The position numbers were made by a program, and so were the translations under genes. A stretch of DNA of 64,000 bases from Mycolicibacterium fluoranthenivorans (GTDB lineage: Bacteria > Actinomycetota > Actinomycetes > Mycobacteriales > Mycobacteriaceae). How positions within the stretch are numbered: position 1 is the first letter of the stretch; every line of letters begins with the position of its first letter. Positions 1 to 8,669 of this stretch are shown here, in pieces. The stretch covers positions 1,922,001 through 1,986,000 of the forward strand of contig NZ_JAANOW010000001.1 in the NCBI RefSeq assembly GCF_011758805.1, given 5' to 3'. Below the pieces are notes generated by a model. The model was not told the DNA's origin. It made no database searches and saw nothing but the letters and a program-made list of their open reading frames with translations.

Positions 1-2
1 CG

Positions 3-776
3 CAGGCCAAGCAGACGGTGCCGACCACACTGGACGAACTGGTCTCGGTGTCCAAGGCGCTCAAGTCCGGCGACCGTGCGGGTATCGCCATGCAGCCGCA
101 GCGCGGGTACAAGATCTTCGAAGAGTGGGGCAACTGGTTGTTCGCCGCGGGCGGTTCCATCTACGGCCCCGACGGCAAGCCCACGCTGAACACGCCGGAA
201 GCCAAGCGTGCGCTCGAGGCCTACATCGACACGTACAAGAACGCGGCCCCGGCGAACAGCCTGAACTGGAGCATGGACGAGGCGCAGCGCTCGCTGGCCG
301 CCGGCCAGTCGGCGTCGATGATCAACTACAACTGGCAGCTGCCCGCCGTCAACGAACCCGGATCCGGCCCGTCCGCCGGCAAGTTCAAGCTGGCGACCAT
401 CCCCGGTGGCAAGCAGGTGCTGGGCTCGTGGAGCTGGGCCATCCCGGCCAACTCCGGTGCCTCGGACGCCGCGTGGGCGTTCGCCTCGTGGATCACGGCC
501 AAACCGCACGATGTCGTGCGCACGGAGAAGGGCGGCGCCGCGATCCGGCAGAGCACCCTCAAGGATCCGGCCGTGCTCAACGGCACGTTCGGCGCGGACT
601 ACTACGAGACGGTGGAGAAGCTGCTGGCCAACTCCGCGCCGTTGAGCCAGGGGCCCAGCGGCGAGGAGATGATCCAGGCCGTCGGCACCGAACTCAACGA
701 GGCCGTCGCCGGCACCAAGAGCGTCGACGACGCGCTGGCTGCGGCGCAGGCCGCCGCCGAGAAGATCCAGGGCTAG
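3..776 (+). CDS. Carbohydrate ABC transporter substrate-binding protein, 5'-truncated by window edge
   Basis: Only the C-terminal 257 residues are visible; the frame is open to the first base, so the signal peptide, lipobox and N-lobe lie outside the window. The visible part has the pattern of the MalE/UgpB-like solute-binding family: a DELVSVSKAL helix, tryptophan-rich ligand-cleft segments (WGNWLFAAGG, SWSWAIPANSG), and a C-terminal lobe ending in a helix that closes with KIQG before TAG. Two permease genes and an ATPase gene follow, so it should be the extracytoplasmic receptor of that importer. The ligand cannot be read from the sequence; sugar or polyol is an inference from family and neighbours. 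Confidence 0.88.
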   Translation, partial: QAKQTVPTTLDELVSVSKALKSGDRAGIAMQPQRGYKIFEEWGNWLFAAGGSIYGPDGKPTLNTPEAKRALEAYIDTYKNAAPANSLNWSMDEAQRSLAAGQSASMINYNWQLPAVNEPGSGPSAGKFKLATIPGGKQVLGSWSWAIPANSGASDAAWAFASWITAKPHDVVRTEKGGAAIRQSTLKDPAVLNGTFGADYYETVEKLLANSAPLSQGPSGEEMIQAVGTELNEAVAGTKSVDDALAAAQAAAEKIQG

Positions 777-838
777 CTCACCCCCCCGACGAGCTGGCCC
801 TTCCCGAAACCGACCGCCCCACGAAAGGAGCGATGACC

Positions 839-1693
839 ATGGTGCAGTTCAAACACGGCATGGTCGCCCCCCTGATCGCCCTTTTCGTCGGGGTGGTCGG
901 TTTCCCTCTGGGATACGCCTTCTACCTCAGCGTCACCGACTTCAAGCTCACCAATCACGGCACACCGAATCTGGTGGGCGCCGACAACTACGTCAACACC
1001 TTGGGCGACGGGGAGTTCTGGCACGCGTTCGGCACCACCGCGCTGTACGTACTCATCGCCGTCGGGCTGGAACTGGTGATCGGGCTGGCCCTCGCCCTTT
1101 CGCTGCAAAAGCAGCGCTGGGCACGCGATCTGACCCGTTCGATGCTGTTGGCTCCGATGTTCATCACCCCGATCGCGGTCGGGCTGATCTTCCGTTTCCT
1201 GCTCAACGACCAACTCGGTGCCATCCCACACCTGCTGCGGGCGATCGGCATCGACTACGACTTCTTCGGGCCCGGACGGGCGCTGTTCACCATGGCGTTC
1301 ATCGATGTCTGGCAGTGGACGCCGTTCATGGTGCTGCTCCTGCTGGCCGGCCTGGAATCCATTCCGCGCCAACCCCTGGAGGCGGCCCGGGTGGACGGCG
1401 CGAGTGGCTGGTATGTGCTGCGCCGGGTGACACTTCCGCTGTTGGCTCCGGTGTTGGTGGTGGCCATCATGCTCCGGTCGCTGGACGCCATGAAGGTGTT
1501 CGAGTATGTCTTCGCCACCACCCGCGGTGGCCCGGGCACCGAAACCGAGACGCTGCAGTACTTCATCTACCAGACCGGCATCCAGTTCTTCCGGCTCGGC
1601 TCGGCGTCCTCGATGGCGTTCGTGGTGCTGGTACTCGTGCTGGCGGTCATCGTGGTCACGTTCCGCCGGATGGAGAAGGCGAAACAGTCATGA
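839..1693 (+). CDS. Carbohydrate ABC transporter permease (MalF-type)
   Basis: Inner-membrane permease of about 284 residues with six predicted transmembrane segments and the cytoplasmic EAA loop (EAARVDGASGW) that docks the ATPase, as in the binding-protein-dependent transport family. The start is the second of two in-frame ATGs: AAGGAG at 825-830 lies 8 nt before ATG 839 but only 2 nt before ATG 833, so 839 fits ribosome binding better. The stop overlaps the start of the next permease by 4 nt (ATGA), which indicates translational coupling. It forms the heterodimeric channel with that protein. Confidence 0.92.
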   Translation: MVQFKHGMVAPLIALFVGVVGFPLGYAFYLSVTDFKLTNHGTPNLVGADNYVNTLGDGEFWHAFGTTALYVLIAVGLELVIGLALALSLQKQRWARDLTRSMLLAPMFITPIAVGLIFRFLLNDQLGAIPHLLRAIGIDYDFFGPGRALFTMAFIDVWQWTPFMVLLLLAGLESIPRQPLEAARVDGASGWYVLRRVTLPLLAPVLVVAIMLRSLDAMKVFEYVFATTRGGPGTETETLQYFIYQTGIQFFRLGSASSMAFVVLVLVLAVIVVTFRRMEKAKQS

Positions 1694-2505
1694 AGAACTC
1701 CCGCCTATTGACCGCCTGCCGGATCGCCCTGCTGTGGGCTGCCGCGATCACGGTGCTGTTCCCGGTGCTATGGGTGGCGCTGGCGAGCGTGAAAACTGCC
1801 CAGCAGCTCAATGATCCGTTTCTGCTGAGCTTCACCCCGGTGCTCGACAGCTGGCGCAACGTGCTGTCCTCGGGCATCCTCGCGGCGGCCGGACGCAGCG
1901 CGCTGGTCGCACTGGTCACCGTCGGCATCAGTGTCGTGGTCGGCAGCATGGGCGCCTACGCCATCGCGCGGTTCCGCGCCGGCGGCACCGCGACCCGGTT
2001 CGGCATGCTCGCCGCGCAGGTACTGCCGCCCGCGGTGCTGGTCTTCCCCTTCCTCACGATGGCCTATGCGCTGCGGCTCAACGACACCGTGGTGCCGGTG
2101 ATCTTCGCGCATCTGAGTTTCGTTCTGCCCGTGGTCACCTGGTTTCTCATCGGGTTCTTCGAGGCGGTGCCGCGGTCCTTGGAGGAACAGGCCCAGGTCG
2201 ACGGTTTCACCCGATTCCAGGCGTTCCGGATGGTAGTCCTTCCACAGGTGTTCCCCGGGATCGGTGCGGCGGCTATCTTCGGTTTCACCCTGTCCTGGAA
2301 CGACCTTTTCTACGGCCTCATCCTGGCACCGGGTAAGGCGGCCATTTTGCCGGTCGCCATCGCCGGGTTCAACACCTTCCGCGGCGTACAGATCGGTTCG
2401 ATGAGCGCGGCGATCCTCATCGCCGTGGTGCCGGTCGTCATCGCGAGCTTCTTCATCCAGCGCCGGCTCGTGCAGGGCATCAGCGGCGGCGCGGTCAAGT
2501 TCTAG
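1690..2505 (+). CDS. Carbohydrate ABC transporter permease (MalG-type)
   Basis: 271-residue permease with about six hydrophobic segments and a C-terminal EAA-like loop (EEQAQVDGFTRF). MalG-type permeases typically end soon after the last membrane helix, and this one ends GISGGAVKF. Its ATG overlaps the preceding stop by 4 nt. It is predicted to pair with the upstream permease in the cytoplasmic membrane and to use the ATPase encoded 23 nt downstream. Substrate is unknown. Confidence 0.92.
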   Translation: MKNSRLLTACRIALLWAAAITVLFPVLWVALASVKTAQQLNDPFLLSFTPVLDSWRNVLSSGILAAAGRSALVALVTVGISVVVGSMGAYAIARFRAGGTATRFGMLAAQVLPPAVLVFPFLTMAYALRLNDTVVPVIFAHLSFVLPVVTWFLIGFFEAVPRSLEEQAQVDGFTRFQAFRMVVLPQVFPGIGAAAIFGFTLSWNDLFYGLILAPGKAAILPVAIAGFNTFRGVQIGSMSAAILIAVVPVVIASFFIQRRLVQGISGGAVKF

Positions 2506-2528
2506 AAATGATTGGGTAGCAACGCGTC

Positions 2529-3599
2529 ATGGCAACAGTCCGTTTCTCCGGCGTCAACAAGTCTTACGGCTCCACGTCCATCGTGAAGGACCTGAACCTT
2601 GAACTGCCCGACGGTTCTTTCACCGTGCTGGTGGGACCGTCGGGCTGTGGCAAGTCGACGTCCCTGCGCATGCTCGCCGGACTGGAATCCGTCACCTCGG
2701 GCACCATCACCATCGGCGAGCGCGACGTCACGAACCTGCAGCCACGCGACCGCGACGTGGCCATGGTGTTCCAGAACTACGCGCTCTACCCGCATCTGAG
2801 TGTGCGGGAGAACATCGCCTTCCCGCTGCGGGCTTCCAAGACGCCGCGCGCCGAGGCGCTGCGCCGCGCCGACGAGGTAGCCGAATCGCTCGGCCTGGGC
2901 CAGCTGGTGGGCCGTAAGCCCAAGGATCTCAGCGGCGGTCAGCAGCAGCGGGTCGCCATCGGGCGCGCGATCATCCGGGAACCGTCGGTCTTCCTGTTCG
3001 ACGAGCCGCTGTCCAACCTGGATGCCAAATTGCGGGTCGAGACGCGTACCGAACTGCTGCAGATCCAGCGTCGACTCGGCATCACCTCCGTGTACGTCAC
3101 GCACGACCAGGAGGAGGCCATGACGCTGTCGGATCGCATGGTGGTGATGCGAGATGGGCGCACCGCGCAGGAGGGCACCCCACTGGAGGTGTACAACCGC
3201 CCGGCGGACACCTTCGTGGCCTCCTTCGTCGGCAGCCCCAAGATGAACCTGCTCGACGGCGAGCTGGTCGGCCGGACCTTCACCGTGCCAACCGGATTCA
3301 CCATCGATGTCGACGGGATGGCCGCAACCGGACCACTCATCCTCGGCGTCCGGCCCGACGACCTCGTGCCGGTGGCGGCCTCTGGGGATGAAGCTGCCAC
3401 CGCACACGTGACCCTGATCGAACTACTGGGTCCGCGCGCCATCGTCACCATCGAGGCGCGCGGCACCGAACTGACCAGTGTGGTGGAGACCGCACGCCTG
3501 ACGGGCATCACCGAGGGCGCCGCGGTGGCGCTCTCGGTCCGGCCGGGTGCCGCTCAAGCCTTCGACGCACGGACACAACTGCGCCTGACCGGCGCGTGA
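2529..3599 (+). CDS. ABC transporter ATP-binding protein (UgpC/MsmK type)
   Basis: 356-residue ATPase that powers the importer. Walker A GPSGCGKST is at residues 36-44, the Q-loop glutamine near 82, the signature LSGGQQQR at 134-141, Walker B VFLFDEP at 154-160 and the H-loop His at 192. About 120 further residues form the TOBE/regulatory domain seen in MalK, UgpC and MsmK, so the protein is the normal length for that group. It follows the second permease by 23 nt in the same operon. MsmK-like ATPases can serve several importers, so exclusive use by this system is not certain. Confidence 0.93.
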   Translation: MATVRFSGVNKSYGSTSIVKDLNLELPDGSFTVLVGPSGCGKSTSLRMLAGLESVTSGTITIGERDVTNLQPRDRDVAMVFQNYALYPHLSVRENIAFPLRASKTPRAEALRRADEVAESLGLGQLVGRKPKDLSGGQQQRVAIGRAIIREPSVFLFDEPLSNLDAKLRVETRTELLQIQRRLGITSVYVTHDQEEAMTLSDRMVVMRDGRTAQEGTPLEVYNRPADTFVASFVGSPKMNLLDGELVGRTFTVPTGFTIDVDGMAATGPLILGVRPDDLVPVAASGDEAATAHVTLIELLGPRAIVTIEARGTELTSVVETARLTGITEGAAVALSVRPGAAQAFDARTQLRLTGA

Positions 3600-3634
3600 C
3601 GCATAGAACCTGAGAGAAGAGGACAAGCAGATAT

Positions 3635-4405
3635 ATGACCAAGACAGTCGTGGTGACCGGTGCTGGATCCGGCATCGGGCGGGCGATCGCGACCACCCTC
3701 GCGCAACGTGATTGGCGCGTGGTCGTCACCGATATCAACGGCGATGCCGCGCGTGACGTCGCGGCCGGCCTGCCGCACCAGGAGGCCGGGCACGAATCGG
3801 CGGTGCTCAACGTCAGCGCACCCGAGGACGCCGCCACCGTCGCCTACGGGATCGCCGATCGACTCGGCCTGGATGCGTGGGTGAGCAACGCCGGAATCTC
3901 GTTCATGCACAAGTTTCTCGACGCACCGGTGGCCCGTTACGACCAGACCATGGACGTCAACCTCAAAGGCGTCTTCGTGTGTGGTCAGGCGGCCGCCCGT
4001 GCCATGGTGCGCAGCGGCACCGCCGGCAGCATCGTCAACACCGCGTCGATGGCGGGCAAACAGGGCCGGGTGCCCTACCTGTCGGATTACGTGGCGTCCA
4101 AGTTCGGCGTCGTCGGCCTCACCCAGGCGATGGCCTACGAGCTCGGCGAGCATGGCATCACGGTGAACTGCGTGTGTCCCGGCTACGTCGAGACACCCAT
4201 GCAGACAAGGGAACTGGAGTGGGAGGCGGAGCTCCGCGGATCCACGCCGGACGGTGTGCGCACGATGATGATCGACGACACCCCGCTGGGGCGGCTGGAA
4301 CAGCCCGACGATGTCGCCCGTGTGGTGGCCTTCCTGCTCTCCGAAGACGCGCGCTTCGTCACCGGTGAGGCACTGGCCGTCAACGGCGGCGCCTACATGG
4401 ATTAG
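3635..4405 (+). CDS. SDR family NAD(P)-dependent oxidoreductase
   Basis: 256-residue classical short-chain dehydrogenase. The cofactor motif TGAGSGIG is at residues 8-15, NAG at 85-87, and the catalytic Ser138, Tyr152 and Lys156 (YVASK) are all present. Asp33 at the end of the second beta-strand favours NAD+ over NADP+ by family rule. The 35-nt gap from the transporter ATPase and the shared strand suggest it oxidises the imported sugar or polyol, or an intermediate of it. The C-terminal VNGGAYMD is typical of sugar-alcohol and 3-ketoacyl reductase-like members. Substrate is inferred, not shown. Confidence 0.9.
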   Translation: MTKTVVVTGAGSGIGRAIATTLAQRDWRVVVTDINGDAARDVAAGLPHQEAGHESAVLNVSAPEDAATVAYGIADRLGLDAWVSNAGISFMHKFLDAPVARYDQTMDVNLKGVFVCGQAAARAMVRSGTAGSIVNTASMAGKQGRVPYLSDYVASKFGVVGLTQAMAYELGEHGITVNCVCPGYVETPMQTRELEWEAELRGSTPDGVRTMMIDDTPLGRLEQPDDVARVVAFLLSEDARFVTGEALAVNGGAYMD

Positions 4406-4451
4406 CCGTCCGCTCCCGATCAGCTTTGTAGTCAATAAGAAAGGCATATCA

Positions 4452-5273
4452 GTGACCACCACCTGGCTCGACGAGGTCTTCGGAGTACGAAAGCCCGTCA
4501 TCGCCATGCTCCACCTCAGCGCACTGCCCGGAGATCCCGGCTACGACACCGCCGGCGGGATCGCCGCGGTGGTCGACCGGGCCCGCGCCGAGCTCGACGC
4601 GCTGCAGACCGGGGGAGTGGACGGCGTGATGATCAGCAACGAGTTCAGCCTGCCGTATCTGACCAAGACCGAACCGATCACGGCGATCACCATGGCCCGC
4701 ATCATCGGCGAACTGCTGCCCGACCTCTTCGTGCCCTACGGCGTCAACGTGTTGTGGGACGGGCGTGCCTCCATCGACCTGGCCGTCGCCACCGGTGCCA
4801 AGTTCGTCCGGGAGATCTTCACCGGCGTGTACGCCAGTGATTTCGGCTTGTGGGACACCAACGTCGGCGAGGTGGCCCGGCACCGGGCACGCGTCGGCGG
4901 GTCCGCGGTGAAGCTGCTGTTCAACATCGTCCCCGAGTCGGCCACCTATCTGGCCGCGCGCGACCTCGCCTCGATCACCCGCACCACGGTGTTCGCGACG
5001 CTGCCCGACGCGATCTGCGTGTCGGGGGCCACCGCGGGCGCGCCGACCGACACCGAGGCGCTGCGGGTGGTGAAGTCCGCGGCCGGTGACGTACCGGTGT
5101 TCGTCAACACCGGGGTGCGGGCCGAGAACGTGGCAACGCAACTCTGCGTCGCGGACGGGGCCGTGGTGGGGACGTACTTCAAGGCTGACGGTGTGTTCGA
5201 GAACCGCGCCGACCAGAAGCGGGTCGAGGAACTGATGCTCGCCGCCAGGGCATTCCGGGAACAGCTGGCCTGA
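4452..5273 (+). CDS. BtpA/SgcQ family TIM-barrel protein
   Basis: 273 residues resembling the BtpA/SgcQ family: N-terminal KPVIAMLHLSALPGDPGY, then GVDGVMISNEFS, YGVNVLWD, a central KFVREIFTGVYASDFG and the C-terminal VFVNTGVRAENV plus VGTYFKADG. These are phosphate-binding TIM-barrel-like features. SgcQ relatives sit in sugar-utilisation operons, and BtpA was named for photosystem I biogenesis in cyanobacteria, so the enzymatic role is not settled. The GTG at 4452 is chosen because the alignable region starts with the peptide right after it; upstream codons in this frame overlap the SDR gene. It ends the sugar cassette, before a hairpin. Confidence 0.8.
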   Translation: MTTTWLDEVFGVRKPVIAMLHLSALPGDPGYDTAGGIAAVVDRARAELDALQTGGVDGVMISNEFSLPYLTKTEPITAITMARIIGELLPDLFVPYGVNVLWDGRASIDLAVATGAKFVREIFTGVYASDFGLWDTNVGEVARHRARVGGSAVKLLFNIVPESATYLAARDLASITRTTVFATLPDAICVSGATAGAPTDTEALRVVKSAAGDVPVFVNTGVRAENVATQLCVADGAVVGTYFKADGVFENRADQKRVEELMLAARAFREQLA

Positions 5274-5275
5274 TC

Positions 5276-5337
5276 CGGGGCACGGGACCGGGCTCGGCTC
5301 ACGGCGAGTCGATCTCTGGTCCCATGCCGGTGCCCCG
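5276..5337 (+). terminator. Imperfect hairpin after the sugar operon
   Basis: Arms CGGGGCAC (5276-5283) and GTGCCCCG (5330-5337) pair perfectly, and inside them GGGACC (5284-5289) pairs with GGTCCC (5318-5323), with a 6-nt bulge on the right arm. It starts 2 nt after the BtpA-family stop. There is no U-tract, so this would be a mycobacterial non-canonical terminator or simply a stable RNA fold. Confidence 0.4.
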
Positions 5338-5353
5338 TTGACGGCGCCGTCAA
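5338..5353. promoter_or_regulatory. Perfect 16-bp palindrome upstream of mbtM
   Basis: TTGACGGCGCCGTCAA is a perfect inverted repeat 110 nt before the mbtM start. TTGACG also resembles a -35 hexamer. It does not match the IdeR iron-box consensus. A dimeric regulator site is possible. Confidence 0.3.
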
Positions 5354-5462
5354 GGTACGCGCCCACGTGCCGGTCCTTTGCTGTAATTTCCTCCCATGAC
5401 GCTCGGCGCGCTTGGGGCCGCGATATGACCCTCATTACGATCATTGCCCGAATTGCACGTCG

Positions 5463-6995
5463 ATGGTGAACCCATTGGCCGCGGTGCTGCGTGAGCGGTT
5501 GCCGGTCAGCGGCAACCATCTGGTGTTGCTCGAGGACGGCATCTGGGTTCGGCACCCGTGGCCGGAGATCTATGCCAGGGCCGAGAATGTGGCCGAGTGG
5601 GCCTCGGATGGCGGCATCACCGCGATCGGTCTGGTGGGCGAGCCGACCGCGGAGTTCGTCGCAGCGGTCATCGGCGCCCAGTTGGCCGGCGCCGCGGTAT
5701 CGATCCTGCCGGGCCCCATCCGTGGCGCCGATCCCGCGGAGTGGGCGCACGGCACACTGGCACGGTTCGCCGGGATCGGCATCCGGCGGGTGCTGAGTCA
5801 CGGGAGCTATCTGGAGCGCCTCGCCGCCGAGTCGCCGGCCGTGGCCGAGCTGGCCACCATCGCGCATCCGCGGCGGTCGTCCACCGTCGCGTTGCCCGAC
5901 GTCGACGCGCCGGTCGCCGTCCTGCAGGGCACCGCCGGCTCGACGGGCACGCCACGCACGGTGGCGATGTCACCGGCGGCGGTGCTGGCCAACCTGAACG
6001 GGCTCAACGAACGCATCGGGGTGGGACCGGACGATGTCGGGTGTTCGTGGTTGCCGCTCTACCACGATATGGGCCTGAGCTTCCTGCTGTCGGGCGCGGT
6101 CGCGGCCATCGACGTGTGGCAGGCCCCGACCTCGGCATTCCAGGCCTCACCGTTCCGGTGGCTCAATTGGCTCAGTGACAGCGGGGCCACCATCACGGCC
6201 GGACCGAATATGGCCTACGGGATGATCGGCAAATATTCCCGCCGCGTCACCGGCGTCGACCTGTCCGCACTGCGTTTCGCGCTCAACGGCGGTGAGCCCG
6301 TCGACTGCGAACTCACCGAACGGTTCGCGACCGAGATGGCGCGGTTCGGCTTCGATGCGGGTGCCCTGTCGCCGTCCTACGGTTTGGCCGAATCCAACTG
6401 CGCGGTCACGGTTCCCGTGCCCGGGATGGGTTTGCGTGCGGTCGAGACCGAAACCGGCAGGCGCGCCGTGCTCGGTGAACCGATCACCGGGATGGAGGTG
6501 CGAATCGAACCGGGCGACGACGATACCGACGGGGCTATCGGTGAGATCGCCCTCCGCGGCACCTCGATGATGACCGGGTATCTCGGCGACGAGCCGCACA
6601 GCGATCAATCCTGGTTCCGCACCGGCGATCTCGGCTACTTCGCCGACGGCGGTCTGGTGGTGTGCGGCCGGGCCAAGGAGATCATCACGGTCGCCGGGCG
6701 CAACATCTTCCCGACCGAGGTCGAGCAGTTGGCCGCCCAGGTCCCCGGAGTGCGCGAAGGTGCCGTGGTGGCCGTCGGCATCGGCGAGGGCTCGGTGCGG
6801 CCCGCCCTGGTGGTCACCGCCGAGTTCCGCGGTCCCGACGAGGCCGGTGCCCGTACCCGGTTGATGCAGCACGTCGCGTCGGGATGCGGCGTCATGCCCG
6901 CGGACGTCATCTTCGTCAGGCCGGGCACCCTGCCCAGAACGTCCTCGGGCAAGCTGCGTCGCCTGGAGGTCAGGCGCAATCTGGAGAGCCGTTAG
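5463..6995 (+). CDS. mbtM: Long-chain fatty acid-[acyl-carrier-protein] ligase MbtM (FadD33-like)
   Basis: 510-residue adenylate-forming enzyme closely resembling M. tuberculosis MbtM/FadD33, which activates the lipid tail of mycobactin and loads it on the carrier MbtL. Family landmarks are RHPWPE, GLVGEPT, VSILPGP, the phosphate loop [66 protein letters not shown] and the C-terminal [10 protein letters not shown] with the adenylation lysine. ATG 5463 is chosen because MbtM homology starts there; the frame extends to a TTG at 5412 but that stretch looks unrelated. No mbtL, mbtN or mbtK gene is adjacent and no IdeR-like box is evident. A possible -10 TACGAT lies at 5436-5441. Confidence 0.85.
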   Translation: MVNPLAAVLRERLPVSGNHLVLLEDGIWVRHPWPEIYARAENVAEWASDGGITAIGLVGEPTAEFVAAVIGAQLAGAAVSILPGPIRGADPAEWAHGTLARFAGIGIRRVLSHGSYLERLAAESPAVAELATIAHPRRSSTVALPDVDAPVAVLQGTAGSTGTPRTVAMSPAAVLANLNGLNERIGVGPDDVGCSWLPLYHDMGLSFLLSGAVAAIDVWQAPTSAFQASPFRWLNWLSDSGATITAGPNMAYGMIGKYSRRVTGVDLSALRFALNGGEPVDCELTERFATEMARFGFDAGALSPSYGLAESNCAVTVPVPGMGLRAVETETGRRAVLGEPITGMEVRIEPGDDDTDGAIGEIALRGTSMMTGYLGDEPHSDQSWFRTGDLGYFADGGLVVCGRAKEIITVAGRNIFPTEVEQLAAQVPGVREGAVVAVGIGEGSVRPALVVTAEFRGPDEAGARTRLMQHVASGCGVMPADVIFVRPGTLPRTSSGKLRRLEVRRNLESR

Positions 6996-6996
6996 C

Positions 6997-7002
6997 TACG
7001 CT
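6997..7002 (+). promoter_or_regulatory. Putative -10 element for a leaderless transcript
   Basis: TACGCT fits the SigA -10 pattern TANNNT and ends 8 nt before ATG 7011, which would place transcription start at or next to the start codon. The hexamer straddles the region just after the mbtM stop. Confidence 0.45.
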
Positions 7003-7010
7003 GGACATAC

Positions 7011-8669
7011 ATGTCTGATTTCACGCTGGCCAAACGTATGCTGACCGCACTGGTGCTGCGGGTCGCCGCCGCCCGGTTCGGCCTGGGGCCGCCGACGACG
7101 AGCTACGACGTGACCCGCGATATCGACGTCCCGACCCGGGATGGCGAGCGGCTGCGCACCGATGTCTACACGCCGGAGTCGGAGCCGGTCGGCACGCTGC
7201 TGATGCGCACCCCGTACGGCCGCTCCAGTCTGTTGGTCACGGTGGTTGTCGGGCTGTACGCCGGACGCGGATATCGTGTCGTCTTGCAAAGTACGCGAGG
7301 GACTTTCGGTTCCAGTGGAACTTTCGAACCGGGCCGCGACGAGACCGCGGATGCGGCCGACACGGTGGCGTGGCTGCGTACTCAACCATGGTTCGACGGG
7401 CAGTTCGCCACCATGGGGGCGTCCTATCTCGGGTTCACCCAGTGGGCGTTGCTGTCCGACCCGCCGCCGGAGCTGACCACATCGGTCATCGCCATGGCAT
7501 CCCATAATCTGGGCGAGTCCTGTTGGAGTACAGGTTCATTCGCGCTCGCCGATATCCTCAACTGGAGCTACCAGGTGGCTCATCAGGAAGACGGCGGCAC
7601 CGTGCGCGGCCTGGTGCGGGCGCTCACCACGGTACGCAGGATGCGGCGGCCGTTGCAGACGGTGCCGCTGCGCGATGCCGGCCACCGGGTGCTCGACGGC
7701 CGCGTCCCCTGGGTGGAGTCCTGGCTGACCACACCGGATCCCGCTGATCCCTACTGGCGGCCCAGCCGGCTCGACGACGCACTGCACCGGGTGAGCGCGC
7801 CGGTGCTGCTGATCGCCGGGTGGCAGGACGTGTTCCTCACCCAGACCCTTGAGCAGTACGGCGCGCTGGCGCGCCGGGGTGCCGAGCCGGCGCTGATCGT
7901 GGGGCCGTGGACCCATGCCGAGGGCGGTGGCGACGCGGTCCGCGAGACGCTGGCCTGGCTGTCCGGACCACGCTGGAGCGGGGCGCGGATCTACGTCAGT
8001 GGTGGTAGTGGGGCGAGCGAAGCGACGGGGAGTGGTACCGGCGCAAGCGAGAGCCCGTGGCGTGAGCTGCCCGCATGGCCACCGCCTGCCGAGAACACGG
8101 TGCTGTACCTGCAGTCCCGGGCCGCACTGTCCGGCCGGCGGCCTGCCGATGCGGGGACCATCGCCCGGTTCGTGTTCGACCCCACCGACCCGACCCCGAC
8201 GGTCGGTGGCCGACTTCTGTTCGCGCCCAGCGGGTATTGCGAGGACGGGGCTCTGGCCGCGCGCGCCGATGTCGTCACCTTCACCACTGCCCCGCTCACC
8301 GAGGCGCTGGAGGTGATCGGCACGCCGCGGATCGAGCTCGTGCACCGCACCGACACCGGGTGGGCCGACGTCTGGGTGCGGATCAGTGAGGTGGGGCCCG
8401 ACGGCGCGTCCCGCAATGTGAGCGACGGCTACGTGCGACGGACACCTGGGGCCGAACCGGTGCTGCAGCTGGACCTGGACCCGATCGCGCACCGATTCTC
8501 GGCCGGATCGCGGATCAGACTGCTGATCGCCGGCGGCTCACATCCACGCTATGCGCGCAACCACGGCACTGGTGAATCGGTATGGTCGGCAACGCAGATG
8601 GTGTCGTCATCCCATGAGGTCGGCGCGGGCTCCCGATTGCTGCTACCGGTTCCGGTGGACCCGGCCTAG
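7011..8669 (+). CDS. CocE/NonD family hydrolase (X-Pro dipeptidyl-peptidase-like)
   Basis: 552-residue serine hydrolase. The N-terminal alpha/beta-hydrolase domain has the nucleophile motif GASYLG with Ser138, an acid Asp273 (GWQDVF) and His302 (GPWTHAEGG). The C-terminal half is the beta-rich domain of the CocE/NonD family (SEVGPDGASRNVSDGYVR, IRLLIAGGSHPRYARN). Relatives include cocaine esterase and nonactin hydrolase; acyl-ester or amide substrates are expected but not identifiable. Residues about 334-340 (GASEATG) come from a dispersed DNA repeat placed between the two domains. The gene begins 15 nt after mbtM. Its stop overlaps by 4 nt, in the palindrome CTAG, with the stop of the convergent quinone reductase gene. 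Confidence 0.88.
   Translation: MSDFTLAKRMLTALVLRVAAARFGLGPPTTSYDVTRDIDVPTRDGERLRTDVYTPESEPVGTLLMRTPYGRSSLLVTVVVGLYAGRGYRVVLQSTRGTFGSSGTFEPGRDETADAADTVAWLRTQPWFDGQFATMGASYLGFTQWALLSDPPPELTTSVIAMASHNLGESCWSTGSFALADILNWSYQVAHQEDGGTVRGLVRALTTVRRMRRPLQTVPLRDAGHRVLDGRVPWVESWLTTPDPADPYWRPSRLDDALHRVSAPVLLIAGWQDVFLTQTLEQYGALARRGAEPALIVGPWTHAEGGGDAVRETLAWLSGPRWSGARIYVSGGSGASEATGSGTGASESPWRELPAWPPPAENTVLYLQSRAALSGRRPADAGTIARFVFDPTDPTPTVGGRLLFAPSGYCEDGALAARADVVTFTTAPLTEALEVIGTPRIELVHRTDTGWADVWVRISEVGPDGASRNVSDGYVRRTPGAEPVLQLDLDPIAHRFSAGSRIRLLIAGGSHPRYARNHGTGESVWSATQMVSSSHEVGAGSRLLLPVPVDPA
8010..8030 (+). repeat. Dispersed GC-rich repeat, copy 1
   Basis: Contains GGCGAGCGAAGCGACGGGG inside the CocE-type gene, translated as GASEATG. 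A degenerate second copy (GCGCAAGCGAGAG) follows at 8041-8053. The same core occurs at 14515-14604, 18651-18674 and 22930-22949. Confidence 0.75.

Noticed and set aside
5412-5462. TTG-initiated N-terminal extension of MbtM
   Set aside because: The extra 17 residues do not resemble MbtM and there is no ribosome site; homology starts at ATG 5463.
5274-5462. IdeR iron box upstream of mbtM
   Set aside because: No sequence close to TTAGGTTAGGCTAACCTAA was found in the interval.
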